Source: Fasciolopsis buskii (lineage: Eukaryota; Platyhelminthes; Trematoda; Plagiorchiida; Fasciolidae). From it: a DNA stretch of 64,000 nucleotides. Shown here piece after piece: positions 39,301-54,300 of the stretch (position 1 is its first letter; every line of letters begins with the position of its first letter). The stretch covers positions 1 to 64,000 of the forward strand of contig LUCM01004865.1 in the NCBI GenBank assembly GCA_008360955.1, given 5' to 3'. The notes beneath the pieces are model-generated. The model was not told where the DNA came from. It saw only the letters and a program-made list of their open reading frames with translations, and did not search any database. Made by a program: the position numbers and the translations under genes.

Positions 39301-42300
39301 TATTTCAGCTTATGAATCTTAATAGACTACGCTGGTTGGGTCACGTGTTCCGTATGACGAACACTCGTCTACCATACCATGTACTATTTTGGGTTCCCCC
39401 CACGGAGTGGGAAATGCCATGTGGAGGCATGCAGATGACGTAGCAACGTGGGATGAGAAAATGTACACCGAACTTAGATAAAATAAGTGTCTCACATCTT
39501 CGTGGTTGGGGTCCGAAAGACCCGTCAAGTTGCTGGTTGAGGACATCGAGGGATATGGCAATGAACCGTGAACAGTGGCGATCGTGTTGTCATTTTCTAT
39601 CGAATCAGAATGATTGCAAAAGTGCGTTTGTACAGTTAGACTGCGTTTCTTGTGTTGGCTGCAACAGCATCATATCTATTCCCGTCTGTGTAGGTTCACT
39701 CCCTGTTTCCGTAGGATATTCACTCTGGGGAAAGGCAGCGGTCAGTGAGGCTTGCCTTGCTGTTTGACCTTAAACGATGATGATGGTAATGATTGTATAA
39801 AAACGGTGGCTTCACTCATTTTCGGAATGCGCTAAGCTTCTTTCGATTCACCAAGCTGCTAACGGTCCTTTCTTAACCCTACCGGTGGGATTCGTTTGTT
39901 CAAGTTGAATTAGCTTTTTGCAAATTACCAAGGGTCAACGCGTTCCCTTTACGTTTGTGAGCGAAGCGTCGTTGCATAGCAAAAGCCCGCTACATTGTGC
40001 TAATGGGTCTTACAAACTTTGATTCATTTTCTGTGGTGTTTGGATTTTTTGTTTTCGCGCTAATGGTGATATTTTGAAATGCGAAATGCTCCTTTGGTTG
40101 CGTTTCACCGTTTTCCAGATTCCAGCCAGTGACTGTTTATGAAGTAGTCATGCCTCCGAATGAAATCCGTATCTACCATCCTTCCGCCATGATGTTCTCA
40201 GTTTCTGAATCTGGCACAAAAACGCAGCAAGGTCCCCCCATTTCGACTTCTGATCCCATGGCCAATGGCAAGGCGAACGAAGCACTGGGTGGTGGTGACT
40301 CAGCCAAAGGATGCAGTACACTAACTCAACAAACGAACAGCACGTCTGCTGCTGTCGGGTTGCCTTCTTCTTCCTTCTTGTATTCGGAGGCTATGGATGT
40401 CTTGGAAAAGTGAGCTCTTCATTCCGTTTTTTCGGTTGTTCTTGCGTTTTCACTCAATAATAACCAATATCAAAATATTTATCAGCTGCCTACAACCCTT
40501 TTTATTATCCTCGAGTGGTGACCTTTGGAAAACATCAGTATAGAAGAAAATTCGATATCATCTGGGACTTTCTGTTCTCATTACGCAGATAGTTCTTTCT
40601 TCAGGCTAGTATGTTCCTTTCCTGGGCTATAACTTCTCATCAAATATATCCCGTCAGTGTTTTGTGCTGATTCCTTTGTTCATTTTGCCATTGGTGTAAC
40701 AACGGTTTGCCTCTTAGTCGTTTCTATTTCCGTCTTACTGGACGCTACTGATATCGCCGTCAGATGGAGTCGACTTTTCGAATATGACGAACCTCTGGGA
40801 CCGTGTGGATATTAATGAATCTTATCAATCGAACCTGGATTTCATCTACAGTCTCAGGTGTCATAGTCCATCTTTTTCTTACTTATTCTTTAAGATGTTT
40901 GGATGGCCCTGCTCCAAACAATCCACCAAAGACTATTGGGCTTCCTATACGGAATATCGCATCGTCGTCAATTAGCTTTGACAAACGGGTTTGATGAAGT
41001 GACATCTTTCTCGGCCGGTTTGTTCCTCGGACACCTACCCCTTACAGCCCCAGTTGGAGGTTCACAATCTAAAACAAATTATTCGCAGTGTGATTGGACT
41101 GCGGTCTGTATATGTTCTTGAGGCTGCACACGTTTTGGTTAGCGAGTAAGTAAGATACATTTTCGCACTGTTTACATATGTCATTGAGACTAATTCCAAT
41201 CAACTTGCTGATATCTCTGCTAGATTAATGTTAGTTACATTCAACGGGACGTATCGTATGCAGCACGTTCACGTGGACGAGTTTCCGCTGTGCGGATTGT
41301 TAGTCCTAGCGTATTTTGCATTTCGGTCATTTCTTTATCATGTAATTCGATCTTGTTCTAATTGAATAGCTTTCTCTCTGCCTGAATCCTATACACACTG
41401 AATAGACACGTTTGCTTTATAAAGTTTGCGGCCGTAGTCAGTCCTTGTGCTGCGCGAGTGATTCAGCCGGACGAGAATGCTCGAAGACTCCACTTGCAGC
41501 GATATTTCGGATCTCCAGATGTATTATGAATTGAGGATTGTAGCTCACGTTCTTGCATCCCCGGTTTTCGGAACAGCGCAGCATGTTTCATTTACCAATT
41601 GCGTCAGAATATGAACAAAACAGATGATATGACTATCTTTTTAGAGAACAATTTGAGCCGTGTATGATGTATTTTTGTCTTTCCTTGGAATAGGAGCATC
41701 TAATTTTTGTCAGTGGGGTCCAACCTTAACGGCATTAAGATCCACTTTTCCAAGTTTGTTGGTTACTTTATGTTGTCTGTCTCTTATCGTCACGGTTTCT
41801 TCCGATTGCCATTTCCTGTATTCGTTCAGGCGAAATGCTTACCCTCACTTACATGAAAACCCAACTATCTCCTGATCTACTCGACCGGGCTGTCGGACAA
41901 ATGATGGTGATATGTTCACCGCCTACAGAAATAGATACTTGGAATCACAGCTGAGGTGGAATGATAGAAGACAGCGAATTAGAACACAAGTGAAGATTTA
42001 AACGCATAAAAAGAGCGTAGCGTCAGCTTGATGTTCTGTTCCATAGATCTTGCACGTTGAATCACACTCATTTTACAGCGCATTACTATCTGAATTTTAA
42101 TCCGCTAAACACGAGAAAGGAGAGGGCACTCTTGGTACATAAATAATATTTCTCTGGTCAACTCTTAAATTAGAGTGACTTGGTCCAGTTCCCTCAACCC
42201 AGTCTTCAGCACTAGGAGACATTACTGATATCAAACGCAGTTTGAACCATACAGCCAATACTGACTATATAAAACCTTACATCGATCTTCTGTCTTATCC

Positions 42301-45300
42301 ACTGAGGCTGCAAGTTGCCTGGAGGAAGCTGTCACACAATTTTACATGAGTTGTTTTGTTTTGATAGCTAATCGAATTTCAGGCGACAGTAGTTGTGATG
42401 CCACTTGACAATCTAAGGTCTTCTTTGTTAGATTCACTTTTTATTTTCGTAAGTTTATCCATCAGCAATGCTTGTCACTAAATGAGCTCTGTGATCTGAT
42501 CTCATTTATTGCGGCAATTAGCTATTCCACTTTGACATTCTTTTGAGAGTCTGTAACCTAAATTGAGATTGAGATGACATTGTGTGAGCGGCGTTCAACT
42601 CACTGTTAGCCATCTTTGGTCGTTTGGCGGTCATTGCTGGACTGCCGAGATACCCCGGGTCCTTTGGAATCTTCTGTGTTTGGCCTCAGTTTCACGTTTA
42701 GTGTCTCCAGCTGCTTTCAGTGGGACCGTCAGCTTGCTTTGGTATTGTTCATTCTAGTCACTGACCTTTGTTCCATTTTCCACCGGTCGATAGTAATAGA
42801 TATCTGCATTGTTGACCCTTCCGTCGAAGTTAATTTCGACGAGCTTTTACTTCTGGTTCCCAGTGTTTATCTGCAATCAAACAAGAGAAGGCGCTTCCGC
42901 AAATGATTAGTGAAATTGCATCGGTGTGAAACAGGATTGATGGCCAGATTGTATCTTTTCTATCGGACTGATTAATTGATGTGGCGTGCTTGGAAGGAAC
43001 CACTCATATATGTATCCATCCTTCCAACGAGACACGAATAAGCATATGCTTGGTTTAATTTCTCTTCGGTTACAGTTTCTTGCTTGGTGTTTCATACGCA
43101 GGCAGGATACATTCATGCCATCTTAATCTTTCGATACGAGTACTTAAAAATTACTTTTTGACCGTAGTGGTTTCGTAATCCCCGGTTTATGTCCACAAAC
43201 CGAGCAGTTAACAGCGCCACTCATGAAAGCCGTCGGAATTAACCTCGGATGTTAAAACCTGTTTCTGTCTGTCGCTGTTAATTATTTGTTCAAATGCAGT
43301 CTTGGACATACGATTGGCGGTTCTTATCTTCGCGAATTTCGCAGGCGAAATCTTTTACCGCAATGTGTGAAACACAGAGCATTAACTGTTCATCCATTTG
43401 CACTGTTAGCTGCCGGACAGTTGTTAAGATATGGGACGCATCCTGGGAGTCTGTGTAAATGACTTTCGTTTCCCCCTTGTTTAGCGTGCGCTTTGTTCTT
43501 CAAAGTGTAAAATACTACTGCGTGATAGGATTGGTTCAAAGCCCAATCTTGTTCTTGTAGAGGGAGAATTAGAAAAAAGTAAGGAGACATAATTTACCTT
43601 AGTGGTTGCATCTCACCAGTTGATTGAACATCTAGTGAAGTATCGTCACGTGCACAAAAGGTTGGGTTAGGATTCACCATTTTGATTCATGTTTGCTGTC
43701 GATGTGATGTGCGGTTATCGATCACAGGCTGTTTTTACAACACCAATACTGAGCCTTAAGGCTCATTCTTTTTGGAAGAGGTATCAAATGTGAACAAATT
43801 CAGGTATTTTGGACATGGTTTTGTGCACGCCCACAGAACGCCTACCTCGTTTTATGCTGTTCTCCGAGATGGGTATCGATTGGGAGATTAGTCGACCGGT
43901 CAGTCAATGACAAGGGTGAAATGTATAAAAATCTGAACACGGTGATTGCTCTTATTTGGTTCCGTGGTATCCCGCGGAGCGATCTTCGAATAAAGTAGAT
44001 AATGGTACTCCATTCTGCACTGTTGCATCGAAAATCTTTCCTCTTCTATGTAGTTCTTGGACTTGTTATTTTGCAGTTTACCTTTCAGTATTTGTGGTTT
44101 TGTTTTCCTCTCTTCATTAGGGTTTGTTGCAACTTAGCAAGCTGAGCCAGAGCACGTTAATGCTCGGTAGTTGTTAAAATCTAAAGCTAACTGATTTGTT
44201 TTCCAGTTCCTTATCCTATACACTATTTACCCTTGATATCCCTAATCCGAAATGATAAAAAATGTCACACGTAGATGTTAACCGTTATCTCTGTTGGATT
44301 GTTTGTTGTCAAGGTGATGGTGCGATGTTACCCAAGCTTTTACTCGCTTGCCCATAGTTGAGTCACGTTTGGGCTTTATAACTGCATTTCTATGTCCAGA
44401 TTGCCAGTGCTGTTATTTCAATTGAATAAGCACTGAATTGGTGTACGACAGACGGGCGCACTGTTATCCCGAAACTTCCTTTAGTAATTGTCATCTTCAC
44501 TGGCAAGCTATGTTGGATTCGAACTGTTGAGTAGTGTTATCGATCGACGGAGTCGTCATGAAAAATAACTCACTTTGACCCTTCCATCAGGTGGTTTTGC
44601 AAGGGTGCTTTTAACCTATCATTATGTTATTTCTATTGGTTTGAAAGATATGCTTCCAAGCACGCCGTCATTGACCCTACTTGGACAGTAAAATCACTGG
44701 TCGATATGCATTGTTCGTCTCTCGAGCTTACGTTATTACCCATTCCCAATGCTACTCTCGGTGACATTCAGTCAGTAGTTGAAAGGAATAAGCCTCGGTA
44801 ATCGAAATTCATATTCCATGAATTGAAGGAAGTTTCCGCGGTGACGGTATAGCACGATAGGTTACCGATCTTTACTAGTGTGCAACTCCGTAAACTCCAA
44901 GTAAGCCTCTGGAATCTCTGTCGCAATCTGTCTCTGTGCAAATACCGTTGGCTTTTATTTGTGCTTTTATTCGATCTGATGCCTAGAATAGATCTCCTGT
45001 TTGCGACCAGAGTACCGTGAAGTGTGCAATAACTGGGTTCGGTTAGATTGAAATATTTGGAACTGAAGGTTTAGAGCCTTTAGATCCCAGTATATTTTGG
45101 GTTTGTACTTATACATAATCGCCTTTTTCTTCTAACAGTTCTTAATTGCTAGAGCATTCTAACAAAGGTGATCACTTCCCCTGGGCGAGTCCAAAAATGT
45201 GTAATTGCACGGAAAATGTTCCGCAAGGCATAAGGTTTTTTGATAGGGGTGAGATAGATGACATTGGAACCACTATGCGGAAAAAGATCGCCGTTTTCCT

Positions 45301-48300
45301 TAGGCCCACCTCAGCTAATTATGGCTTCAATTTTCATTCCCCACCCCATGAAACACCTGCTATTCTAGATACTACCATATTTATGCTGTTGTGAAGTCGC
45401 ATCTGGTCACACTGCAGCAAGACAATATGAATACGGATTTGTCCGCCACTTTGAAGACATTAATGTATTTGTTTGAGGTAAGTAAAGTGTTCTGTCCGTC
45501 TTTCCGTAAGTGAAATGCTCAGACTGATTGTAGTAGTAATTGACTTGTTTAAACCGTTAGAGAATTTGATTGATTAGAGGTTACTCAAATCAAATCGGGT
45601 TTTATGAACGTGAAATGAACTAACAACGTAATGTGTAGGTAAACACTGGGAGGAGTAAACAGGAGATAGTTTGTTTAGTTTACAGAAATATGCCGATAAC
45701 GGTCACCTGGTAAGAATGTCATCATGCGCAAATCAAAGCTGTGTTCTGTGAATCCAAAATTATGCCATCGTGGCGCTAGTGTGGTGAGCTGCGATGACGC
45801 AAAAAAGTTAGCTATAGTGGTAAGCGTCTCATTGTTTACTACACCTGACTCATTGAGATTTCATGTGATTCTGCACCATCTGCCAATTTCCCTTCCTGTA
45901 GTGGACCCTGATGGTTTTCGAGCGTGCCCTTACACTACACTGGTGCTTGGGGCATGTGGAAGAAAAATTAATGTTTTTATACATGTTTAAGGGCGAATTG
46001 ACAGCTTGAACATATGGGTATGTAAGAAGAACATGAAGACAAAGTACACGCACATAATGATGTTTTTTGGATAGAATAAGCTGATTGATAAAAAATAAAG
46101 GAAAATAAAGACACGTGAAGACCTGTCTTGTATTCTGCGATCGTGGCGATCTCTAAGATCCATTGTGACCACTTCGTGAATTACGCGTAACCCGGCGATA
46201 GCTAGGTTGGCCTGTTCCCGCCACCATCCTTGTAGTTGGTCCTAGAGGTTATGGGGGATGCCCCTCTCACTGCACTCGAGATTCAAGCATGTCAGAAAAA
46301 AATGGACAACATGGGTGCCATAAAGCTGTGCTCGTATGTGGAATTAGTAAAGAGGAATACCGTTAACGTGTTGGAGGGTGAGAAAAAATCTTGGAAAATA
46401 CTCTGTGAAGATAGTGGTTAGTGTTGGATAACGAGCTGTTCGAAAATCTGTTGCAAGTTTTTTTGATCAGGATCTCTAAATATATCTGCATAAATTCCAG
46501 CGCTGGGATGTAACGGCGAAATCGAAACTTTTCTTTAAAACCGGATAAATATATCGCAGAACAGCAAAGCCAGATGGCAAGAATGTATGAAGTGACGAAT
46601 AAAACAACAAGTTTGTAAGGTATTTCCAGCTTTCTCAACGCGTAATACAAAAAGGAATGTCTGCACGCCTTACGGAACACCAGTTCGATGTTTATCGCCC
46701 AGGAAAGACTGTTACGGACAAGAGAATCTTCACAAATTCGCTCTTTATTAATTGATGTTAATGTAAGGTCTCTGAGGAGAGATGCGGAAAGAACCATTCC
46801 AAAAATCAAAGGGGATATCAAGATATTTGAGAACGTTCAATGATACACAGTGAGAAGAAGACCAATGACTAAATTTGTTAAGATTAATTTGAATATGACT
46901 GAGACTTTTATCAGTATCGTAAAGATAACCAAACGCAATTTCCTCAGCGTATGTGCAATCAAGGACATTCCGAGAAAAAATCGAGGATAGAATTGCGCCT
47001 CAGTAAAATCCTGAATTAACTTGGGGGAGCGAAGATTTATTTTCAACAAAGGAAGCAAACTGAATGCAATTGAAAAATGGTTAGGTACTTTATCCAAAGT
47101 GACAGGACCAGGGCCGTTTTCATGAATAACTTAAAGAACCGTACAAAGATCGAAGGAGACGAAAGCGCAGTCATGGTCACGGGTTCCTCCACGAAGGGAA
47201 GAGGTAACTGAGTGAACAGTGTTGTTTACGGCATAAAGTACGGTCACTCCCAGTTTGTTCGTAAACGACTAACTGAACACTTTTTTGTGGTGTTTTCAGC
47301 TGGGCTGATGAGCAAGCAAGTAGTCGATACTCTCGGGATCGTTTCAAACCCGCTCCCAACAACCAGCGATGGTCGCGGACTCAGGATAAATGGGCTGCAG
47401 ATTAAAAAAACCGGTTTTTGTACGGCACGGGGAAATGAGATCGGGACCGAAAAAAACTGGTTGCTTTTAATTTCCAGTAAAATTCTCAAGGTCTTCCTTA
47501 ACTGATATGAGCTCATTATGATCAGTTTATGGAAGGAAAAGTGACAGCTGGTCAGTCTATGGAGAACTGATGGTTGTATTTCGAGTTTGAGCTTCGCAGT
47601 TGTCTCTGGACTTTTCAAATCTCGTGGAAGTTTTTCTCATCAAGAAGAGCATTCACACATCGCGCATCCAGATATCCAGTTTCATTTTTGATATTTGGAT
47701 GCTTGACTGTGTGCCGCAAACCAGCCTTTACCCGACACGGTCTTTCTGCGCATTGAGAAGAAAATCCATGGGGATAGCAAATATCATGACAGAAATTAAG
47801 ATGCTCATTCATTTGTTTAGTATATGGTGAAGCATTATTGGGCGAAAGGTCAGAAAAGTCGGTGGAATATAGTAGACCTCTCAGCGTGTCCAGTTTTGTT
47901 CGTTTGTGAATCTCATTATTTTGAACCTATGATTTTCCCGGTATATTCTATGTTCGTATCATATTTCATTTTTTTCATTTTGGGAATTTCATGATAACAG
48001 ATGTTCGTGGCGAGAATATTTAGTACTTGAAATCATAAATAGAATATTGAGCATTTACAGTTTTTATTGTCTGATACCACTTTTCTGAGCCGAATAAACA
48101 CTTTTTAGTTTGCTTGCTGATGATCACTTTAATATGCAACGACCGTATCTAGCCAGCTGTAACGGGTTCTCACATTGACTCCGTTGTTTCAGACTCGTCG
48201 TAGCTCGTCTACTGGACACAATCGTTTTGCCATAAAATTGTAGTACTGCATTCACGTGAATTTGATTCAGTTGGTTTGACACATTTTTAAGCCATCAATT

Positions 48301-51300
48301 CATCCGATGTACGCCTATGTAGACCGATTCCCGAAAACCATACATGGATGTGCGCGCGGAATTGCTTCACTATCTGTTTCACCCAGACGGAAAAATGCGT
48401 ATCTCAATGTCCACATCAGCATCGGGCTCTTCAGCTTCCACTGGCAGAGTAGTGACACGCGTGCGTTCAACTTCTTCATTTACCCAGCTGGCTGCAGATT
48501 TGCCGAAAACCAGACAGTCGGCCCCAGAAGAACCCGATGTTTCAGATCCGATTCCATTGTTCTCTCTGACTGCCGGTGTTATGCAATCATCCCTAGTTGT
48601 GGATAGATCCGACACGGGGACTATGTTCCAGTCTCCGATTTTGCGTGTTAGGGATACGACGAATACGAATCCCACTACTGCAGGATGGAGCGGAGGATTT
48701 GCCGGTGATTGGTATGGCCTTGTTAACGGTTTGGATGCAGGTTCGTTCGGCAGGGTAGCGGTTTTTATTTTTCAATGGCATGTCCCTCTGCTACCCGGTT
48801 TTTTGGAGTTTTGTTACAAACATAAATGTTTAACTTACTTATCAAAACGTCAAATATTTCCTTGGTCGAGTTCATGCTATCCCATTCGTGACCAAAAACG
48901 ACGCATTCTCTTTAGAACCGTTATCTTCTACTTCCTTTATTAATGAAACAACAATGTACATCATTTTTCAAGAAGAGAGCCGCGGCCAACAGAGGGCTGC
49001 CAAGTGGGGAAGTCGACCGGCGGTGGGAGGCTTCGAACTCACGACCTTCACGTCCAAATGCCACGGCTTTATCCACTTGGCCTCCGCCGGCCAGTTGGCT
49101 GAGAGTATATTCACTAACTGTCCATAAATAGCAACATTTGTGCGCATGAATACCATTCGAGTTTGAAACTATGCTTCGATTGCATCGATGTTTACCACAG
49201 CCGATTTTAGAGCACAGGCAGATTCCACTAGTTTTATAACCTCTACATCCCTCGATATGGACGATGTGTCCTGCTTCGGTATTCTGTCACTGAGCATTAT
49301 GAAAGAAAAATTCACTCATATTTTCAAATCTTTGTATTCAAACAAGTAAAAATCATCCTCCCGCTTATGGCGATCTTTTACCTGGTTTGAGCGATGTTCG
49401 TCGGGTCTTCCGTATGTCGCCGTTTATTGCTAATCTTGTTGTTCATATGATTATGAAGATATTCTAGTCCTGGTATGAGAATACGGTATTAACGTTAATT
49501 AGGACATCGAACTCTCTCTCATGTAAAACACGCGAGCGATGTGGCATTTGGGGTTGAATATCTTATCGGTTTAGAAGTATAAGTTAGCAATTTGCACCAT
49601 AATTTATCGATGTTTTGAGTGCTTTTCTCCTCTTCTTGGTTAGCAGTGCTGCTGAAAGTCTTATTTCATTCGAAGATGAATGTTACCCTTGCAGGCAAAG
49701 ACTCAAGAAAAAGTGGACAAGTTCAGCAGTTATACTTCACTTGGTCATAAAATAACGCTTGAAGAGCCGTTCTTCTCTTGTCCACTTGAAGGTTACGCAG
49801 TGCTGATGAAATTTTTGGTTTGGATTGCAGTCATCTGCAGTTAAATAAGCTGAGACAGAACCCATCTTTGCGAACAGATATGGTTTGCTTGCTGTGGAAT
49901 TATGACATCCTCGGTGCGAAACCAGAATGAAACCCTAGCGAAGTTAATTTCGATAGCAGACCTTTTCCTTAAACTCGGTCGAAAACTATGGAAATGCCCA
50001 CAGCGACCAAGTGAGCGTCTCCGTGGTTATCGAGTGCGACCCACCAGGGGTGAAACGACAACTAGTAGGTCGCCTGTACATCGAAGCGAGAGGAGTACAT
50101 ATCAGCGGTCATTCAGCAAGTCTGTACGTTCAAAGATGCAACGGGTTGCAGATAACGGTTTCAAAAACGGAATTTAGCGTAACGGAACGATAGCTTTTGG
50201 GAGTCAGATGGGTGTCTGCTTCGGGACAGGAAAACAGCTGCCTTCTGGCACGAATAAGGAAGAGTATTTTGGTTGAGGTAGGAAGGAGAAAGATGGTGTA
50301 ATATATGGGCTAACTCCCGAAGGTCGGTGTGTCGAGTATCGTCCAAACCGGGAGGTGTAGCAACATTAGGGTTGGAAAAACCCGATTCATCTCTCTCCTA
50401 GTTAGAACTGGGAGAAAAGCATGACTCGAAATATAAGGTGAAGACAGACAGAATGCATTTTGGAGCAAAGCCGGATGCAGAACCTCAGTCTTGTCAAACG
50501 AGTCACAAACCAGGCAGCCGGAGGAATTACGGATGGGAAGAAGGTCGGAAGTGTAGAACTTATGAAATGTCACTTTTGCAAGGGACCAGAATGATCGGTG
50601 GTGGACGAAGCTGGTCGCTCAGATTTGCGGCTTCCATAACTTCCCATAAGTCCTGGTCACTGGTCAAGTCGGAAGCAGTGCGAAATTCAATGAAGCAGGC
50701 TATAATCGGTTGCTCCTAAATGTAACCAGGTTTCAGTATGCGGTGTCGTGTGAATATGCAGCCTGTACCATGACGGAAGCTCTCTTGATTTAGCTGAATG
50801 TCTCAGCATCGCAAAACTGCAAAACGCTTGAGGAGGGCATTTATAGCAACCCCGTTAATACGGAAGTCCGTTTATCATAAAAGTCATTATCGTCTGTAGT
50901 GGGAATGGGCGGTAGAATAGATATACTTCGATCTTTTGTATCTCACTTTTCCTTTTGATTCTAAGTCTGTGCAGCCAGACAACTAGTTTTTAATTTCTTC
51001 CAAGTATTTTCACTGACGACCCGTTGCTGTTCCACCGAGACTTCGGCCTTGCATATCCTGGCTACAGTGTCAAGGTGGGTTGCGGTGTCGCCCGCTGGCA
51101 CCTGGTTCGTACCGTTTGTCTCTCTAGTCTGTGCAACACGGAACGCAAGACCGTCCTCCGGTTTTTGGGAGGGCACCACATCCTGGTGTTTTTTAATTAA
51201 TCAGACAGCCAGCCTGGTGGCATCTGACGAATTTTCCAGTCGGTAACTGCTTTTCCAACTTTGGCCTAGTTAAAATCCCCCTTGAATGCGATATACCCTT

Positions 51301-54300
51301 TCTTCTGAGATGCTGGTACTTGCGTTTCAGTCTTCTGCAAAAAAGCTTATATCTCATTGGGACATTTGAATATGACTCGCGAAACATCGTAGAGTGTATC
51401 CCCAGGTAACTTTATCGTAGCTGACATTTTTGATCAAGTCAAACACGTCGTTGTGAAGTCCGAACTTTCCTTTTTTTCATTATGTCGGAGTTAACAGGTT
51501 GTTGCACACCTTGTTGTATAAAGAAACATCAAGTACAAAAGATGAGACAGACATCTGGGTAGAAGTCGCCAAGTGTTCGCATCATGGGGCTTTGTGCGAT
51601 AGCAACAGTCCGTTATTGTTAGGAAATGGCTGCAGCTCGTTGACTTACCACCCCAACCGTTAGACACGAGGGACGTCGCCACCTGGAAACGCAGCACCAA
51701 AATAGAGCAATTAGTGCCACGGTTTTCAACGGCGTTGCTCACAGCACCGCTCGGCTTTTTGTTTGATATAGTTCCTCTAACCCAGATCCAGTCTGCAAGA
51801 CAGTTGAAATGTTCCAAACAAGCCGGTGATCACCACTTTCGCGTATTCGTCCCCTCTGAAAAACTCCTCCAAGAGATGTAAATGGGCAAATATCACTAAT
51901 TTAACTCATTGGCGTGCTACTGTCGCTGCGTCGCAGTTCCATCTCAATTTCGTGCTACTTTAAGGGGGGAATCTGTCATACGAGCCCACCAAAGCCTCAG
52001 CATTATTACTGCTTGTCCATCTCCGCTTATTCAATGAGTCATACCCCAAATTAATCGCGATTTATTGCCAAATTGACATCTCTTCCTTTGTCCACAGCCC
52101 AGAGACGCACCAAGTGGCATTCGACCCTCCCCCCCAGCAAAATGGTATTAAATCGTTCACAGGTGAACTGATCCTATTGAGGAGCTATTGAACTTTGTAG
52201 TTGGAATCCGCAAGACCTTCCTGCTTCAAAGTCATAGTCACTGGTATAATGCCATTTCGTTCCGTACGTTGGATTTGTTGGGTTTTTTAATTTTTTTCCG
52301 TTTACTTTACTTTCGGAACCGAAGTCGAAGTGGACCAGTGCGATTTCGGTTTTTATGAAGACTGGATCTGGTTATTTAATGTTGCACTGTATTGTACAGA
52401 GCTATGCGCTTATAAATGTCGCATTTCGGTCGCAAACAACAAGAAAGCAGTTACACTCATCACTTCGTAAAAAGTGAGAACTAATGTCAAGAATAATTAG
52501 TCAAGTGAATTGTTAGGGCAATTGTGATAGGTTGTTCAAGAGTGGGTTAAAGCACGCTCCCGGTTTGTCAGAATGTATGCTAAATAGGTTATAGTAGAGG
52601 TTTTGTAGATGTGAGTTCTGGAGAATATGGGACGGACTCACTCTGGACTAGGCGACCGAGTAGTACAACAGCCCACGGCGCTGGTCTTTTTGCGAATGTC
52701 TTTCACTCTCGAAGTATTTACGACAAAGACCTATCACCGTACACAACTTTTTATTCCTCTATCAATTCGTGTTATTCCTCCTCTTCCTACCCTATTGCTT
52801 ACGTTCTTCAGGAACTACAGTTGACCACGCTAGTCGTAGGACTAAGTCTTATTCCTGCTCTCTCATGTTCTCCCTTAGATAGCACCCAAATCTCACCGAA
52901 CCTGTTTCCGCCGTTGATGCACTTCGTCCTCGATGCCCCTTCAAACTGAGCATCTGCAATGTACGAACAGCGTTGCGTGTAGATCAACTGGGGTGTTCAG
53001 CTAGTGCACAAGTCGGGGTGACATGGTGATTACAGCAGAGGACATGAATGGCAGAGTAGCTCGGCTGTCCTCGAATGAGCACATCCTGGTGGTCCCTTTG
53101 GTCTCGATTTCTGTCGTCCCAAAACCGGGGAACGTTTTTTTGTCTTTTATCTTTTACTTCCTTTATTGGCTTTGTGTTCTGACCACCAACTGTTTCTGCT
53201 TAGCACGAACTTCTAACGTTTCAGTCGCCGGTACGCTACCTGCCGTCCACCCTCTTCGGGTCAGCGTTGGACTGGTAACTATAGATAGCAGGGCTGTCTC
53301 CAAGACTGTCGGTTGTTCTGGAGGCACTCCCCACGACTCCGACCACGCGTTAGTATGCATTAGGTTGTCCATTTGCTTTGGTGGGCGCTCAGATCGCATG
53401 ATGAAGTGTCGATTAGATTGCAGTAAGCTATCTGATCCGACTCGCCTGTCAATCTTTCGAAGCCCATTGGCTGAAAGGCTGGGATCGCCCCGTTCTCAAA
53501 AGGTCAATGAGCACTGATCGCTTATCAAGAATGGCTTGCATTTTGCTGGCTTGGTGAGTTGTAGCCTGACGCGTCGCGTTCTGACACCCTGGATTTCCGC
53601 TGAGTCTTTGCGCCTTCTTGACGCACGCCATTCGATCCTGGCTGGTAACGAGTATAATGAAGCACTGCTTGTAACGAGGCGTGAACTCAATGTAAACTTG
53701 CGTAGGGATCGCCGGATCTAGTGTTCTCAACGAGCTTTGGAGATTGAACGTGCTGCCGCTACGGGAAATGCCCGCAAGCTATTTCGCCTCATCCAAGCCA
53801 CCGGTAAGAAAACATTGGGTGTGAGCAAAAAGACATGTGAAGCTGACGGTTCGTCCATCCACAATCAACAGCGACGTTTTGTACGCTGGGTGGAGCACTT
53901 TCAAGCACAATTTGGCTTGTCCTCAGTGTCAGTGCCTCCCACAGCTATTCCGGCAAGCGCCCGGTGGTCTCTTACAACAGATCCACCAACTGAAGTGAAG
54001 ATCCTTAGGGAAATCCGAGGCTTAAGATATCATCAAGCGCCGGGCTGCGATGGGCTTTCCCCAGCTCCATTTAAAGATGGAGGAGTGGAATTGGTGAAAG
54101 AACTTCAAGTTTTGCTCTCGAATATCTAGTACTTCGCGAAGGTTCGCTCCTAGGAGAGTGAGTCAACCGTTGTTCCCCTCTTAAAAAGGTGCTTTCGTAG
54201 TGACTAGGCTAACCACAAGAGTATTAGTTTGATCTCGATAGCGTCAACGCTGCCTTCGTCCGTTATTCTTCGCTATCGGTACAGTACGCGTGAAGGGCGA

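Noticed and set aside
42616..42906. Hydrophobic 96-codon frame as a small membrane protein
   Set aside because: No start context, no homologue recognised, in the middle of a decayed intron.
50310..51817. Series of antisense open frames as a nested host gene
   Set aside because: Frames are short, broken and without recognisable motif; left as unassigned and possibly retroelement-derived.
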